A stretch of DNA of 21,031 bases, taken from a virus. Under the pieces are notes generated by a model. That model made no database searches and was not told the origin of the DNA. It was given only the letters and a program-made list of their open reading frames with translations. A program made the position numbers and the translations under genes. Within the stretch, counting starts at the first letter, position 1; every line of letters begins with the position of its first letter. The stretch is from positions 1 to 21,031 of IMG/VR virus record IMGVR_UViG_3300042197_002346; one strand, 5' to 3'. Below are positions 7,209-15,080 of the stretch, piece after piece.

Positions 7209-7943
7209 ATGATTGTCAAAGTCGGTTCGACCGATGTGGACGTTCGCATTGAGTGCGTGATGAGCGGGCCGCGGTTCGGCCCATTGGCGAACGTCTTCGG
7301 GTGGGCTCAGGCTCTCATGCCGCTCGGCATCCGCCCAACGCTCGGGCAGGGAGCTCTCTGGGGGCAGGTCTTGCAGCGGTGCCTGGAGCAGTTCGTCGAC
7401 TCAACCGAGTTCCTGCTCTGCACCGACATGGATTCGTTCTGGGACCGAAAGACGGTCGAGGAGTTGGTAAGCCTCGCGATGGCTTTTCAGTGCGACGCCT
7501 TGGCCCCATTGCAGGTGAAGCGCGAGGATGGCCGCCCGATGTTCACACTGCCCGGCACGCTTGATAAACCGCCGCCTGCAGGGCAGACCGAGTTGCCCAT
7601 GTCGTGGTTTGCGGAGCCGGTGCAGGAGGTGGACTCTGCCCATTTTGGCTGCACGCTCATCAGCACAAAGGCATTGAAGCGAACTCCGAAGCCCTGGTTT
7701 CAAGACATCCCCAATGACAAGGGCGAGTACGGGGAGGGCAGGACCGACGCGGACATTTTTATGTGGAAGCAGTTCCGGGCCGGCGGAAACCGCCTCTACA
7801 TCACGCCACGCGTCTGCATCGGTCATGGCGAGTGGGTGTCGGTCTGGCCGGGCCGCGACCTACAGAAGCCAGTATTTCAGTATGTGAACGATTGGAATGC
7901 GAACGGTAAGCCCAAAACTGCATGGAGTGTGCCTCAATCGTGA
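7209..7943 (+). CDS. GT-A fold glycosyltransferase-like protein
   Basis: The 244-residue protein looks like a small GT2/GT-A family glycosyltransferase, which moves a sugar from a nucleotide-sugar to an acceptor. The nucleotide-metal DxD motif is FLLCTDMDSFWD (D73, D75). A later acceptor-side pattern runs SAHFGCTLISTKAL (143-156), then a DADIF...GGNRLYITPRVCIGHGE run (180-208), the usual layout of acidic motif, glycine, beta strand, Pro and His. The family's N-terminal nucleotide-binding part is short. ATG 7209 follows GAGGG; the frame is open to a GTG at 7167, but that start lies in the hairpin. It sits between head and neck genes, so it may modify a virion protein, or a host surface sugar to block superinfection. 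Donor and acceptor cannot be read from the sequence. Confidence 0.7.
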   Translation: MIVKVGSTDVDVRIECVMSGPRFGPLANVFGWAQALMPLGIRPTLGQGALWGQVLQRCLEQFVDSTEFLLCTDMDSFWDRKTVEELVSLAMAFQCDALAPLQVKREDGRPMFTLPGTLDKPPPAGQTELPMSWFAEPVQEVDSAHFGCTLISTKALKRTPKPWFQDIPNDKGEYGEGRTDADIFMWKQFRAGGNRLYITPRVCIGHGEWVSVWPGRDLQKPVFQYVNDWNANGKPKTAWSVPQS

Positions 7944-8182
7944 AAATCAAACTAAGGCAAAACTACTCGACCTACCGCCTCGGGACGGTCGTGGATTGTG
8001 AAGACGAGACGGCCCAGCGGCTCATTCGCGACGGCATCGCCGAGCGGGATGGGCAGATGAGCCTCATCGAGACGGCAAGCGTGGAGCCCGTGGGCGAGCG
8101 GGCGGATCTGACACCGAGGAAGCGAGGGCGACCACCGCGTGCGATACCGCAGCCTGAAGACACTGACGCAGCCGGCGCATGA
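7940..8182 (+). CDS. small phage protein of the neck region with basic AT-hook-like tail
   Basis: From GTG 7940, which overlaps the previous stop as GTGA, the product is 80 residues; an ATG at 7922 in the same frame would add six. The first 40 residues (VKIKLRQNYSTYRLGTVVDC and then TAQRLIRDGIAER) match a short beta-beta-helix module common in phage structural operons, in which a lysine-rich strand is followed by a rule that the feature sinks into a helix ending in GxAE. The C-terminus holds PRKRGRPPRA, an AT-hook-like basic patch. No precise role is known to me. It overlaps the connector gene by 44 bases, the second-longest overlap in the window. Confidence 0.7.
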   Translation: MKIKLRQNYSTYRLGTVVDCEDETAQRLIRDGIAERDGQMSLIETASVEPVGERADLTPRKRGRPPRAIPQPEDTDAAGA

Positions 8183-8759
8183 CCTTGTCACGCTTGAGGA
8201 GGCGAAGCAGCATTGCCGCATCGACACCTCGACCGATGATGAGTATGTCGAGAATCTGATTCGCACCGCGCACGAGTGGTGTGCCGCCTACTGCGACCAG
8301 ACTTTTGTGCATACGCAGTATCGGATGACTCTTGATTCGTTCCCGGTGGAGATTGAGTTGCCACGCCCTCCTATGGCGACGGCCGGCACGGTGACTGCGG
8401 TTGTCGTGACCTATACGCTGGAGAACCAGACCACGGCTGTTCTTTCGACAGCCGAGTATCGTGTGGATCGCGACTCCAAGCCGGGCGTCATCCGCACGCT
8501 CTACAACGGCTCATGGCCTTCGCACTTGCTGGACTACAACGCGGTCACGGTCACATGGTGGGGCGGGAACGCGAACACTGGGCATGGCAACCAGGGGCAC
8601 GGGCACGGTCGCGGCGACCAGAGAATCAAAAGCGCAATCCTCTGGCTGGTGGGCATGTGGTATGAGCGGCGGATGGCAGCCGACGCGGTGAACCTGAGCG
8701 AGATTCCGTTCGGCGTGAAGAGCCTGCTCGATAATGCGAAGTGGGGAGCGTACCGATGA
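8139..8759 (+). CDS. head-tail connector protein (HK97 gp6 / phiE125 gp8-like)
   Basis: This protein forms the adaptor ring under the portal. The 206 residues start MRYRSLKTL from GTG 8139 and go straight into the family hallmark LVTLEEAKQHCRID (16-29), DDEYVENLIRTAHEWCAAYC (33-52) and a strand region with MTLDSFP. A Gly/His-rich insert (GHGNQGHGHGRGDQ, near 148-161) precedes the C-terminal helix WLVGMWYERR, which is usual for the group. The GTG is the only start that retains the family's typical first residues. The stop overlaps the next gene as ATGA. The His/Gly insert could bind metal but may be just a flexible loop. Confidence 0.88.
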   Translation: MRYRSLKTLTQPAHDLVTLEEAKQHCRIDTSTDDEYVENLIRTAHEWCAAYCDQTFVHTQYRMTLDSFPVEIELPRPPMATAGTVTAVVVTYTLENQTTAVLSTAEYRVDRDSKPGVIRTLYNGSWPSHLLDYNAVTVTWWGGNANTGHGNQGHGHGRGDQRIKSAILWLVGMWYERRMAADAVNLSEIPFGVKSLLDNAKWGAYR

Positions 8760-9181
8760 GCGTAAAAGGCCGCTTCGGCATTGACGTCCAGTTCACGGAC
8801 TCAACCACGACCAGTGGCGTGCAGTCGCTCAAGAGCATTACGCTCCAGAGCGCGACTGAGTATGACTTCGGCAAGGTTGCTCTTGTCAGCGGCACCTGCG
8901 GCACTGCGGTCGTGACTGTTCCCGTGTCGCCCACAACCTACCGCGACTCTGACGGCAATATCCTCTCGTTTGCCAGCGTGAGCCGCGTGGCTTTCTCGGC
9001 AACCGGCCCGAAGCTTGTTGCCTGCGACGGCTCAGGCGGATGCGGGATTGAGGATTGGACGATCTATTCGAGGGCGGGGCAGGTGGCTGTCAGTGAGGCC
9101 CTGGAGACGGTGTCTTTTTCGGTGAACGTCTATGGCACCACTGGCACGGCGGCGTTCACGCTCGTGATGTACGGCTCATGA
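8756..9181 (+). CDS. unknown beta-rich structural protein inserted in the neck module
   Basis: A 141-residue protein from ATG 8756, coupled by ATGA overlap to the connector and by a 4-base overlap to the head-closure gene. It is rich in Ser, Thr and Val, with alternating patterns typical of beta strands (VSFSVNVYGTTGTAAFTLVM at the end) and a short Cys/Gly loop (ACDGSGGCGIEDW). I do not recognise a family. In most HK97-like phages connector and head-closure genes are adjacent, so this is an insertion in that pair. Likely roles are a collar, whisker or decoration protein, by position only. Confidence 0.7.
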   Translation: MSVKGRFGIDVQFTDSTTTSGVQSLKSITLQSATEYDFGKVALVSGTCGTAVVTVPVSPTTYRDSDGNILSFASVSRVAFSATGPKLVACDGSGGCGIEDWTIYSRAGQVAVSEALETVSFSVNVYGTTGTAAFTLVMYGS

Positions 9182-9498
9182 TTGACCCAGGCCGTCTTCG
9201 TGAGCGAGTGACAATCCAGCAGGCGACCGAGACCCGGAACGCCTTGGGTGAGACCGTCCAATCGTGGGCCACGTTCGCGGAGCGATGGGCGAGCGTCGAC
9301 GGGCTCTCAAGCCGCGAGGTGCTGCTCCAGGGACAGCAGCGAACCGAAATCTCTCACCGCGTGCGGATGCGGTATGTCGATGGCATGACGCAGACGATGC
9401 GGCTTCTGTGGCGAGGCAGGGTGCTGGAGATTTCCTCGCTGCTTGAGCACAACAACCGCAGCGAGCACGAACTGCTCTGCACCGAGAGGCTTGACTGA
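9178..9498 (+). CDS. head closure protein (SPP1 gp16 / head-tail adaptor family)
   Basis: The protein seals the connector after DNA packaging. At 106 residues it has the normal length and opening of the family: IDPGRLRERVTIQQATETRN (2-21), then ALGETVQSWATFAERWASV (22-40) and HRVRMRYVDGMTQTMRLLWR (58-77), ending in a C-terminal beta strand with LLCTERL. The ATG overlaps the previous stop by four bases, and the stop shares one base with the next ATG. Placement between connector and neck proteins fits. Confidence 0.92.
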   Translation: MIDPGRLRERVTIQQATETRNALGETVQSWATFAERWASVDGLSSREVLLQGQQRTEISHRVRMRYVDGMTQTMRLLWRGRVLEISSLLEHNNRSEHELLCTERLD

Positions 9499-10283
9499 TG
9501 GCGACCATCGGCATTGAACTCTCAGTCGAGATGCAGGGGCTCCGCGAGTTGCAGGACGCTCTCGGGAAGACGCTCAAGGACAATCCTGCGAAAGCCAAGC
9601 TATTGGCGGCGGCCCTCGAAAAGGCGGTCTGGCCCGTGCAACTGCGGCTGCGAGAGGTGTCCCCGCTCGGGCCGACGGGCAACCTGCGGCGAGCGGTGGA
9701 TTCCAAGGTCGTGGAATACGGGCTTGATGGGCGAGCGGTCGCCATCGTGGGGTATCGGCGGGCTGGCCGCGAACGCTCCGAGAGTGCAGCCGGCGGCACG
9801 GTGCGAGCCGGCCCCGACCGGGCGTTTCATCAGTGGTGGCTGGAAAACGGCACCCGCCCACGGCAGGTGTCGAAGATTGCTGACAAGCCTTACACGCGGC
9901 TCGGGCATACCCGGCGGATGAAGTCGGGGAAGGTCGCCGATGTCGTGACGCACGAGGTGAAGCGGCAGGGCGGCTACATCGCTTCGAGCTACAACCGGCT
10001 CGGGGAGTTCCGCACACTGCCAACGCCGCGACTACCGCGAGGGCAAGAGGGCCAGCGGGTGCAAACCGACCCAGGCTACCCGAACGCGTATTTCAAGAAG
10101 TCTTCCCGCCCGATTGAGATTAGGCCGATGCCGGTCGGCGGCTCCAGCGGTCGCCCGCCTCTCACGACGGCATTCACCCAGACACAGCGGCAGGTAGCCG
10201 AGATCCTTCAGCGGGAACTGCGGCTGGCCTTGGAGGACGCCCTCTCGGCGGTATTTATTCGTGGAGCCGGAACCGTCCCATGA
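9498..10283 (+). CDS. HK97 gp10-like neck / tail completion protein, enlarged
   Basis: The start has the family layout: a strand (IGIELSVEMQGLRELQDALG), then a helix with KAKLLAAALEKAVWPVQLRL, then SPLGPTGNLRRAV (55-67) and VGYRRAG. The conserved FHQWWLENGTRPR (110-122) corresponds to the HxxEFGT-type motif of HK97 gp10 proteins. At 261 residues it is longer than the usual 130-170; the extra part lies after residue 125 (basic, glycine- and proline-rich, with RLPRGQEGQRVQTDPGYPNA), and the C-terminal helix (LQRELRLALEDALSAVF) is retained. The stop overlaps the next start as ATGA. Confidence 0.82.
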   Translation: MATIGIELSVEMQGLRELQDALGKTLKDNPAKAKLLAAALEKAVWPVQLRLREVSPLGPTGNLRRAVDSKVVEYGLDGRAVAIVGYRRAGRERSESAAGGTVRAGPDRAFHQWWLENGTRPRQVSKIADKPYTRLGHTRRMKSGKVADVVTHEVKRQGGYIASSYNRLGEFRTLPTPRLPRGQEGQRVQTDPGYPNAYFKKSSRPIEIRPMPVGGSSGRPPLTTAFTQTQRQVAEILQRELRLALEDALSAVFIRGAGTVP

Positions 10284-10693
10284 AAGCCCCTGAGAAACTG
10301 ATTGCCGACCGGCTCCAAGCCGACCCCGCCGTCGCCGCCATCATTGCGGGCCGGGTCTACCCTGTCATCGCCCCCGCCTCTGCCGGGCTGCCATTTGCCA
10401 CATGGCGGCGGGCTGCGGTCCAGCGGGAGCAAACGCTCTCCGGGCCGCTGGGGATGCCAACGGTGTCGCTGGCGGTCGATCTCTACGCCGAGACATATGA
10501 GGCAGTAAGGGAACTTGCCGACGCCTGCCGAGCGTGTCTGGATGGTTTCGGTGGGCAGGTGGGAAACTACACCTACGTTCGGCTCGTAGCTCTTCTGAAT
10601 GAGAGCGACGGGTTCGTTCAGTTGGCTGGTGGTGACCTGCCGCCGGTCTACAGCGTGACACAGACCTACACCATCCTCTGGGGCCCAGAGTAA
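10280..10693 (+). CDS. tail completion protein, DUF3168-like
   Basis: The 137-residue protein matches the tail-terminator type family DUF3168: an N-terminal helix (PEKLIADRLQADPAVAAIIA), then GRVYPVIAPASAGLPFATWR (24-43), a central strand with VSLAVDLYAETYEAVRELAD and a helical CRACLDGF, and a last strand VYSVTQTYTILW. Such proteins cap the tail tube and join it to the neck. Position after the gp10-like gene and before tail tube candidates fits the standard order. Confidence 0.88.
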   Translation: MKAPEKLIADRLQADPAVAAIIAGRVYPVIAPASAGLPFATWRRAAVQREQTLSGPLGMPTVSLAVDLYAETYEAVRELADACRACLDGFGGQVGNYTYVRLVALLNESDGFVQLAGGDLPPVYSVTQTYTILWGPE

Positions 10694-10697
10694 CGCC

Positions 10698-11132
10698 ATG
10701 AGCTTCGCTACCCCTCACGACGGCACCGGAACAGTTCTCCGCTTTGGAGCCAGTGCGTACACCGTCACCAATGTGGTGATTGCTAACACCAACCCTGGGG
10801 CGGGTGCTGATTCGACGATTGATGTCGGCCACTTAGGGCAGACTGCTGGCGAACTTCGGGCCACGATGGACACGCCCCTTGTGATTCCAGCCGATGATGG
10901 CGGTAGTGGCCGGCAGATCACGTTTGATTATATCGGAAAGTCGATTCTGCTGGATGGGGCCACGGCGACCGTCTATATCGCCATTGGAGGCACGGCCCTT
11001 GTTGGGGCAATCGGTGCTGGCGGAACGGCGTTCTTTGCGACGGTGGCGAGCTCTACGCTGACGCTGGCGACCAATGACGCGGTTCGTGGCCAGGGCGTGC
11101 TCACCCTCGTGCGGACGTCATCGCTGACCTAA
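10698..11132 (+). CDS. probable major tail (tube) protein
   Basis: At 144 residues the protein is almost entirely beta-type. VLRFGASAYTVTNVVIANTN (14-33) followed by STIDVGHLGQTAG (39-51) and a strand with RQITFDYIGKS resembles the pattern of siphovirus tube proteins, in which a strand pair is followed by an ID(V/T)xHLG/HMG-like turn. The position between tail completion and chaperone genes is the standard place of the tube gene. Only a weak Shine-Dalgarno is visible before ATG 10698. A second candidate follows directly; which of the two polymerises as the main tube is not clear. Confidence 0.6.
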   Translation: MSFATPHDGTGTVLRFGASAYTVTNVVIANTNPGAGADSTIDVGHLGQTAGELRATMDTPLVIPADDGGSGRQITFDYIGKSILLDGATATVYIAIGGTALVGAIGAGGTAFFATVASSTLTLATNDAVRGQGVLTLVRTSSLT

Positions 11133-11147
11133 TCGCAGGGGGCCACA

Positions 11148-11510
11148 ATGGCGATCCCCTGTCAGGGCTTCACCTTCACCTGGGGCGGCACGACGCTCTC
11201 CGAGGTGCAAGAGTTGGAGATTGACCTTCAGCGTGGCCTACCGCTGGGGCGTACCACTACGTGGACGCCTACGCTCGGCGAGGTTCGGCTGCTTGGGTTC
11301 TCCATCACGAACCTGCCGACCAGCGAGTACGGACGGCGCAAGCGTCTCATCATCCAGTGCCCGCCGTCAACGGCTGGCGGATCGCTGACGCTCTGCGACG
11401 TTGACTGCATCTATCAAGACACCAACATCCGAGCGAACGCGAATGACGCCGTAAGGTTTGCCCATGTGTTTAGAGTGATGGATACGGTCGATGCACCGAC
11501 CAATCCATAG
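11148..11510 (+). CDS. second tail tube-like or tail structural protein
   Basis: A 120-residue beta-rich protein from ATG 11148, after a cagggggcc Shine-Dalgarno. FTFTWGGTTLSEVQELEIDL (9-28) looks like the first hairpin of a tube-type fold, and GEVRLLGFSITNLPTSEYGR (44-63) could be the stacking arm. Three cysteines are near the ends (PCQG at the start, LCDVDC in the C-terminal half). I do not recognise the family. It may be a minor tube protein, a tube-tip adaptor, or a divergent copy of the preceding gene. Confidence 0.65.
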   Translation: MAIPCQGFTFTWGGTTLSEVQELEIDLQRGLPLGRTTTWTPTLGEVRLLGFSITNLPTSEYGRRKRLIIQCPPSTAGGSLTLCDVDCIYQDTNIRANANDAVRFAHVFRVMDTVDAPTNP

Positions 11511-11523
11511 GAGAACACGACAA

Positions 11524-11868
11524 ATGGCACTGACGGCAGACCAGATTCTCGCGGCGGATGACATGGGGCTCAAGGAAGTTGCAGTCCCCGAGTGGGGCGG
11601 CGATGTCTACATCCGCGTGATGAGCGTGGGCGAGCGTGACGAGTACGAGCGGATGTGGATTGGGCAGCGGGACAAGGGTATCGCCAACTTCCGCACGCAG
11701 TACCTCGCGAGGGTGCTGTGCGACGAGGCGGGCAAGTTGCTCTTCACTCGCGACAAGGTGGACGCGCTCGCGGCGAAGTCGGGAGCGGTGTGCGGCCGGC
11801 TGTTCGACGAGGCGATGAAGCACAACAAGATGACCGAGGAGGATGTGCAGGAACTGGGAAAATCCTGA
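11524..11868 (+). CDS. tail assembly chaperone, G-type
   Basis: The 114-residue protein from ATG 11524 (after taggagaac) is the upstream partner of the G/GT pair, which binds the tape measure protein before tube assembly. The sequence has the family style, MGLKEVAVPEWGGDVYIRVM (16-35) followed by SVGERDEYER, and a C-terminal helical part ending KMTEEDVQELGKS. The last codons carry the slippery heptamer GGGAAAA in exactly the right register, so a fraction of ribosomes should move to the -1 frame and make the longer GT form. The small frame ends with TGA 11866-11868, two codons after the heptamer. Confidence 0.85.
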   Translation: MALTADQILAADDMGLKEVAVPEWGGDVYIRVMSVGERDEYERMWIGQRDKGIANFRTQYLARVLCDEAGKLLFTRDKVDALAAKSGAVCGRLFDEAMKHNKMTEEDVQELGKS

Positions 11869-12191
11869 ACGCGAGCCCGACGCGGCGATTCATCGTCGCT
11901 CTGTCTCGTGAACTCAGGATGACCCAGGGTGAACTGTGTCGGCGGATGACATCGGCAGAACTGAGTGAGCACATCGCCTATACGCGATGGTTCGCGGCCC
12001 TGCCGGATTCGTGGCGTGAGACGGGATTGTTGGCTGCGGTGCTCCTGGCCCCGCACACTGAGAAAGGTAAGCGACCAAAGCCCGAGGATTTCGTGCCGGT
12101 GGAAAAGCCACCGCAGCATCAGTCGCAGGATCTGGCGGCGTTGCTGGAACTGCGAAAAGCCCTCGGGATGGGCAATATGAACGATGGCTAA
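11524..12191 (+). CDS. tail assembly chaperone GT fusion made by -1 frameshift at 11856-11862
   Basis: This is the predicted extended product: G residues through GK, then continuation in the -1 frame from ATC at 11862 to TAA 12189-12191, about 222 residues in total. The T part (about 109 residues) reads ILNASPTRRFIVALSREL and then MTQGELCRRMTSAELSEHIA, a pattern typical of the downstream part of siphovirus chaperones in which a helix with an SAEL(T/S)E motif is followed by a helix with an aromatic residue. The downstream part has no good start of its own, which supports fusion over a separate gene. Its end overlaps the tape measure start by 8 bases. In lambda the GT form recruits tube subunits; the same is inferred here. 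Confidence 0.82.
11856..11862 (+). promoter_or_regulatory. -1 programmed frameshift heptamer GGGAAAA
   Basis: The heptamer reads G GGA AAA in the zero frame, a perfect X XXY YYZ site; lambda uses the closely related GGGAAAG for the same gene pair. Two possible downstream stems could stimulate slippage: CGCG 11870-11873 with CGCG 11881-11884, and GCGGCGA 11882-11888 with TCGTCGC 11893-11899 around a TTCA loop. They overlap by three bases, so only one can form at a time. Confidence 0.85.
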
Positions 12192-15078
12192 CATCCTCTC
12201 ACTTGCCGCGAAAATCAACACTGACGCATCGGGCTTCAAGCTTGACCCGGTGCAGAAGGCGTTGCGTGCGCTGGGCGAAGAGACCGACAAGGTTTCCAGT
12301 ATCTTTGACAAGTTCACGGCCACGAGCGAGGCAGCCGCGAAGGCCCAGGCTGATACAGAGAAGGCACTCAATGACCTGATTGCGGCAAGAAAAGCAGGCA
12401 CTATTTCAGGCGATGAGTTCGTTGAGAGCTTTCGCGCCGTGCAAGAGGCTGCAACCCAACAGGCTGCCGCTTTTCAGCGTGGCATCGACATCACGCAAAA
12501 GTACGTGACTGAAGAGGAGCGGCGTGCCGCTTCGATTGCGGAACTCGACGCTCTCCTGAAGGCTGGTGCGATTAGCGAAGAGACATACTCGCGGGCCGTC
12601 GCTGACGCCAGCGGAGCAAACGCCGCTGCGGCACAGGCTGAGAAGCAGCGAGTGCAGGCTTTGGCTGAGGCAGAGACCCAGCGAAAAGCCGTTCTCTCGG
12701 AAGGCGTTCAGTTAGCCCAGAGGTTTGCGACTGAAGAAGAGAAGCGGTCGGCCAGTTTGCAACGCATTCAAGAGTTGCTTGACCAAGGGGCGATCAGCGA
12801 AGAAATCGCCTCGCGTGCTAGGGCTGAGGCCAGCGGCACAAACGCGGCTGCGGCAAAGGCAGAGAAGGAAAGAGCAGATGCCCTTGCTGCTGCTTCGCGA
12901 ATCATTGAGGCGAACCTCACGCCGCAGGAGCGATACGATGCCCAGATTCAAGAGCTGCAGGGCCACCTTAATGCCGGGCGGTTGAGCCAAGAGCAGTTCA
13001 ATCGCGCAGCCGCAAGAGCCCAGCAAGACCTTGACAAAGTTGGTCAGGCGGCCGGCAAGACTGACAAGAACATTGAATCGCTCACCAAGAACGTCCGTCT
13101 GCTGTCGCTTATTGAAGTTGGGCGTTTGATTGTTGACGGCATCCAAGCTATCAGCAAAGTCATCACGAATGTGATTGGCAACATCTCGTCTTTCGTTTCC
13201 CGCGTCGCCAACTCGTTCGACCAGTTCAATGACCTATCTGCCCGGACGGGCATTGGCGTTGAAGCCCTCCAGGGCTACTCGCTCGCCGCCAAGTTGGCTG
13301 GCATTGATACCGCGGAGTTCGGTTCGGCGGTGCAGAAGTTGGCCGTCTCTATCGGCAAAGCCACGCCGGGCGACAATCTCGACAAGTCACTCAAGGCAAT
13401 CAATCTCTCGGTGACTCAACTGCGTGGGCTTGCCCCTGAGCAGCAGTTCTCGGCGATTGGCGAAGCAATCTCCGGGCTTCCGACTGCCGCCGACCGGGCC
13501 GCGGCTGCCGTGGAAATCTTCGGCAAGCAGGGGGCCGCACTGGCTCCGCTCTTCCGCGAGGGGGCAGCAAGCATTGAAGAGTTGCGAGACCGAGCCGAAC
13601 GGCTCGGCATCATTGTTGACGAAACACAACTCAACAACATCGGCGCGATGAATGACGCGTTCGATTTGGCGAGGGCTACGGTCGAAGGCATAGCCGGGCA
13701 GGTGATTGGCAACCTTGCCCCTGCCGTGACGGCAGTGGTCGATCAGTTCCTTTTGTTCATTGAAGAGTTCGCTGGGGCTGAGGGTTCTGGTGGAACTGGC
13801 ATTGCCAACGCCATTAGCAAGGTGCTTTTTGATGGGGCTGAGTTTCTCGCTGGCGTCTTTGATTCGTTTGTCGCGAACTTCTCTGGCTTTTCCGGGAGCC
13901 TGCAATCGGCTGCGGATGTGTTTGCGTTTGTCGGCAATGTGCTGGTTGGCATCAGCGAGGGGCTGCGGACCATTTTCAATGTGTTCGAGATTGGCGGCAA
14001 CGCACTTGTCATCGGTCTTGGCAAGGTGCTCGAAGGGCTTGGTGCTTGGGTCAGTTCAGACCTAGAGCAGTTCGGACGCGACTTGCAGGCATCCGGCCAA
14101 GCCCAGGCGGAAAGGAACCGCCGAGAACTCGAGGCGGCTGCGAGCAATGCGGCGAATGCGTTCACTGGGGCACTGACGGGAGGTGCTGGATCTGCGGTCG
14201 CGGCTGGAGAAGGAACAGCGTCGCAGTTCCTCCAAGGGGCGCGACAGCGGTTTGAGCAAGCCCAGGCCCCCGAGTTTAAGGTTACGACGAATCTTGAAAC
14301 AACAGGCGAGCGGCTGACCGCGTTCATTGAGAATGTTGGCGAAGGTGCGGACAAGTTTTACCTTGACTCAGTCAAGACGCTTGAGGTTTTCAAGCAACAG
14401 GCCGCCGCCGGCCAGTTGACCGCCGCCCAGATTGAGGTGATGAACGGCTTCGCCGAAAGGCTCAACGGGCAGCTTGATGCCGAGATTGCCAAGCGGCAGG
14501 AAGCGGCTGAAGCGGCTGCAAAGCAAGCCGAAGAGGTCGACAAGATTGTGGCATCTAGCCTTGAGCAGTTACGGGTCGACCAGCAGTTTAAAGGGGACTC
14601 GCAGCGAGCGAAAGCTGCCGACAACCTGCTGAAAATCCAAGAAGAGCAGGCCCGCGTGGAAGAACAGATCCGGCTTGCTCGCGAGGCTGGCGATCAGGCA
14701 TCGGTAGATGCCTTGACGCGACGGCTGGCGAATCTCGACCAAGTCGCGCAGCGAGAGGGTGATATAGCGAGCGGCAAGGCCAAGGACGCCGACCGCATCA
14801 AAAAACTCAATGACGATATAGCGTCACGGCAAGAACAACTTCTCAATCGTCAGTTTGAGATTGAGCTAGAGCGTGCCGAAGAGCTCGCCACCGTCCGCTC
14901 TGGCTCCATTGAAATCAACGACCTCCGCGAAGGCGGCATCTCGGCGTTCTTCGATACGTTGCAGGAAGACCCGGCGATTGCCGAGGCAAAGAAGCAGCGG
15001 CAAGAGCTAGAGAAGATTCGCAAGGAGATTGCGAAGCTCAACGCTGAGAAGGTCGACATCCTCGCGGGGACGGGCTGA
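12184..15078 (+). CDS. tape measure protein with internal repeats
   Basis: The protein sets tail length and is threaded through the tube. The 964 residues are mostly Ala/Glu/Gln-rich helix and coiled coil. The N-terminus (MANILSLAAKINTDASGFKL and then a Phe/Asp helix) is a typical start. Three diverged copies of a helical unit of 60-75 residues begin near 12500, 12720 and 12910, with TEEERR/TEEEKR/TPQERY then an LxxGxIS(E/Q)E motif and a basic Ala-rich helix. Hydrophobic segments at about 13095-13210 and 13880-14050 could insert into or cross the host membrane. No lysozyme or peptidase motif is visible. It follows the chaperones with an 8-base overlap. By the usual 1.5 angstrom per residue, the tail would be about 145 nm. 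Confidence 0.92.
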   Translation: MANILSLAAKINTDASGFKLDPVQKALRALGEETDKVSSIFDKFTATSEAAAKAQADTEKALNDLIAARKAGTISGDEFVESFRAVQEAATQQAAAFQRGIDITQKYVTEEERRAASIAELDALLKAGAISEETYSRAVADASGANAAAAQAEKQRVQALAEAETQRKAVLSEGVQLAQRFATEEEKRSASLQRIQELLDQGAISEEIASRARAEASGTNAAAAKAEKERADALAAASRIIEANLTPQERYDAQIQELQGHLNAGRLSQEQFNRAAARAQQDLDKVGQAAGKTDKNIESLTKNVRLLSLIEVGRLIVDGIQAISKVITNVIGNISSFVSRVANSFDQFNDLSARTGIGVEALQGYSLAAKLAGIDTAEFGSAVQKLAVSIGKATPGDNLDKSLKAINLSVTQLRGLAPEQQFSAIGEAISGLPTAADRAAAAVEIFGKQGAALAPLFREGAASIEELRDRAERLGIIVDETQLNNIGAMNDAFDLARATVEGIAGQVIGNLAPAVTAVVDQFLLFIEEFAGAEGSGGTGIANAISKVLFDGAEFLAGVFDSFVANFSGFSGSLQSAADVFAFVGNVLVGISEGLRTIFNVFEIGGNALVIGLGKVLEGLGAWVSSDLEQFGRDLQASGQAQAERNRRELEAAASNAANAFTGALTGGAGSAVAAGEGTASQFLQGARQRFEQAQAPEFKVTTNLETTGERLTAFIENVGEGADKFYLDSVKTLEVFKQQAAAGQLTAAQIEVMNGFAERLNGQLDAEIAKRQEAAEAAAKQAEEVDKIVASSLEQLRVDQQFKGDSQRAKAADNLLKIQEEQARVEEQIRLAREAGDQASVDALTRRLANLDQVAQREGDIASGKAKDADRIKKLNDDIASRQEQLLNRQFEIELERAEELATVRSGSIEINDLREGGISAFFDTLQEDPAIAEAKKQRQELEKIRKEIAKLNAEKVDILAGTG
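12499..13040 (+). repeat. three diverged tandem repeats inside the tape measure gene
   Basis: The threonine codons of the matching T(E/P)(E/Q)E(R/K) motifs lie at 12508, 12730 and 12919, spaced 222 and 189 bases (74 and 63 residues). Copies 1 and 2 share GAISEE plus an ASG(A/T)NAAAA(Q/K)AEK run; copy 3 keeps the TPQER and GRLSQEQ positions but is shorter. They are similar in protein rather than DNA, so the duplication is old. Confidence 0.75.
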
Positions 15079-15080
15079 CC

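Noticed and set aside
11655-11861. Independent start for the T-domain frame upstream of the slippery site
   Set aside because: The frame before 11862 is an Arg/Gly-rich shadow of the G gene; the real protein continues from G by frameshift.
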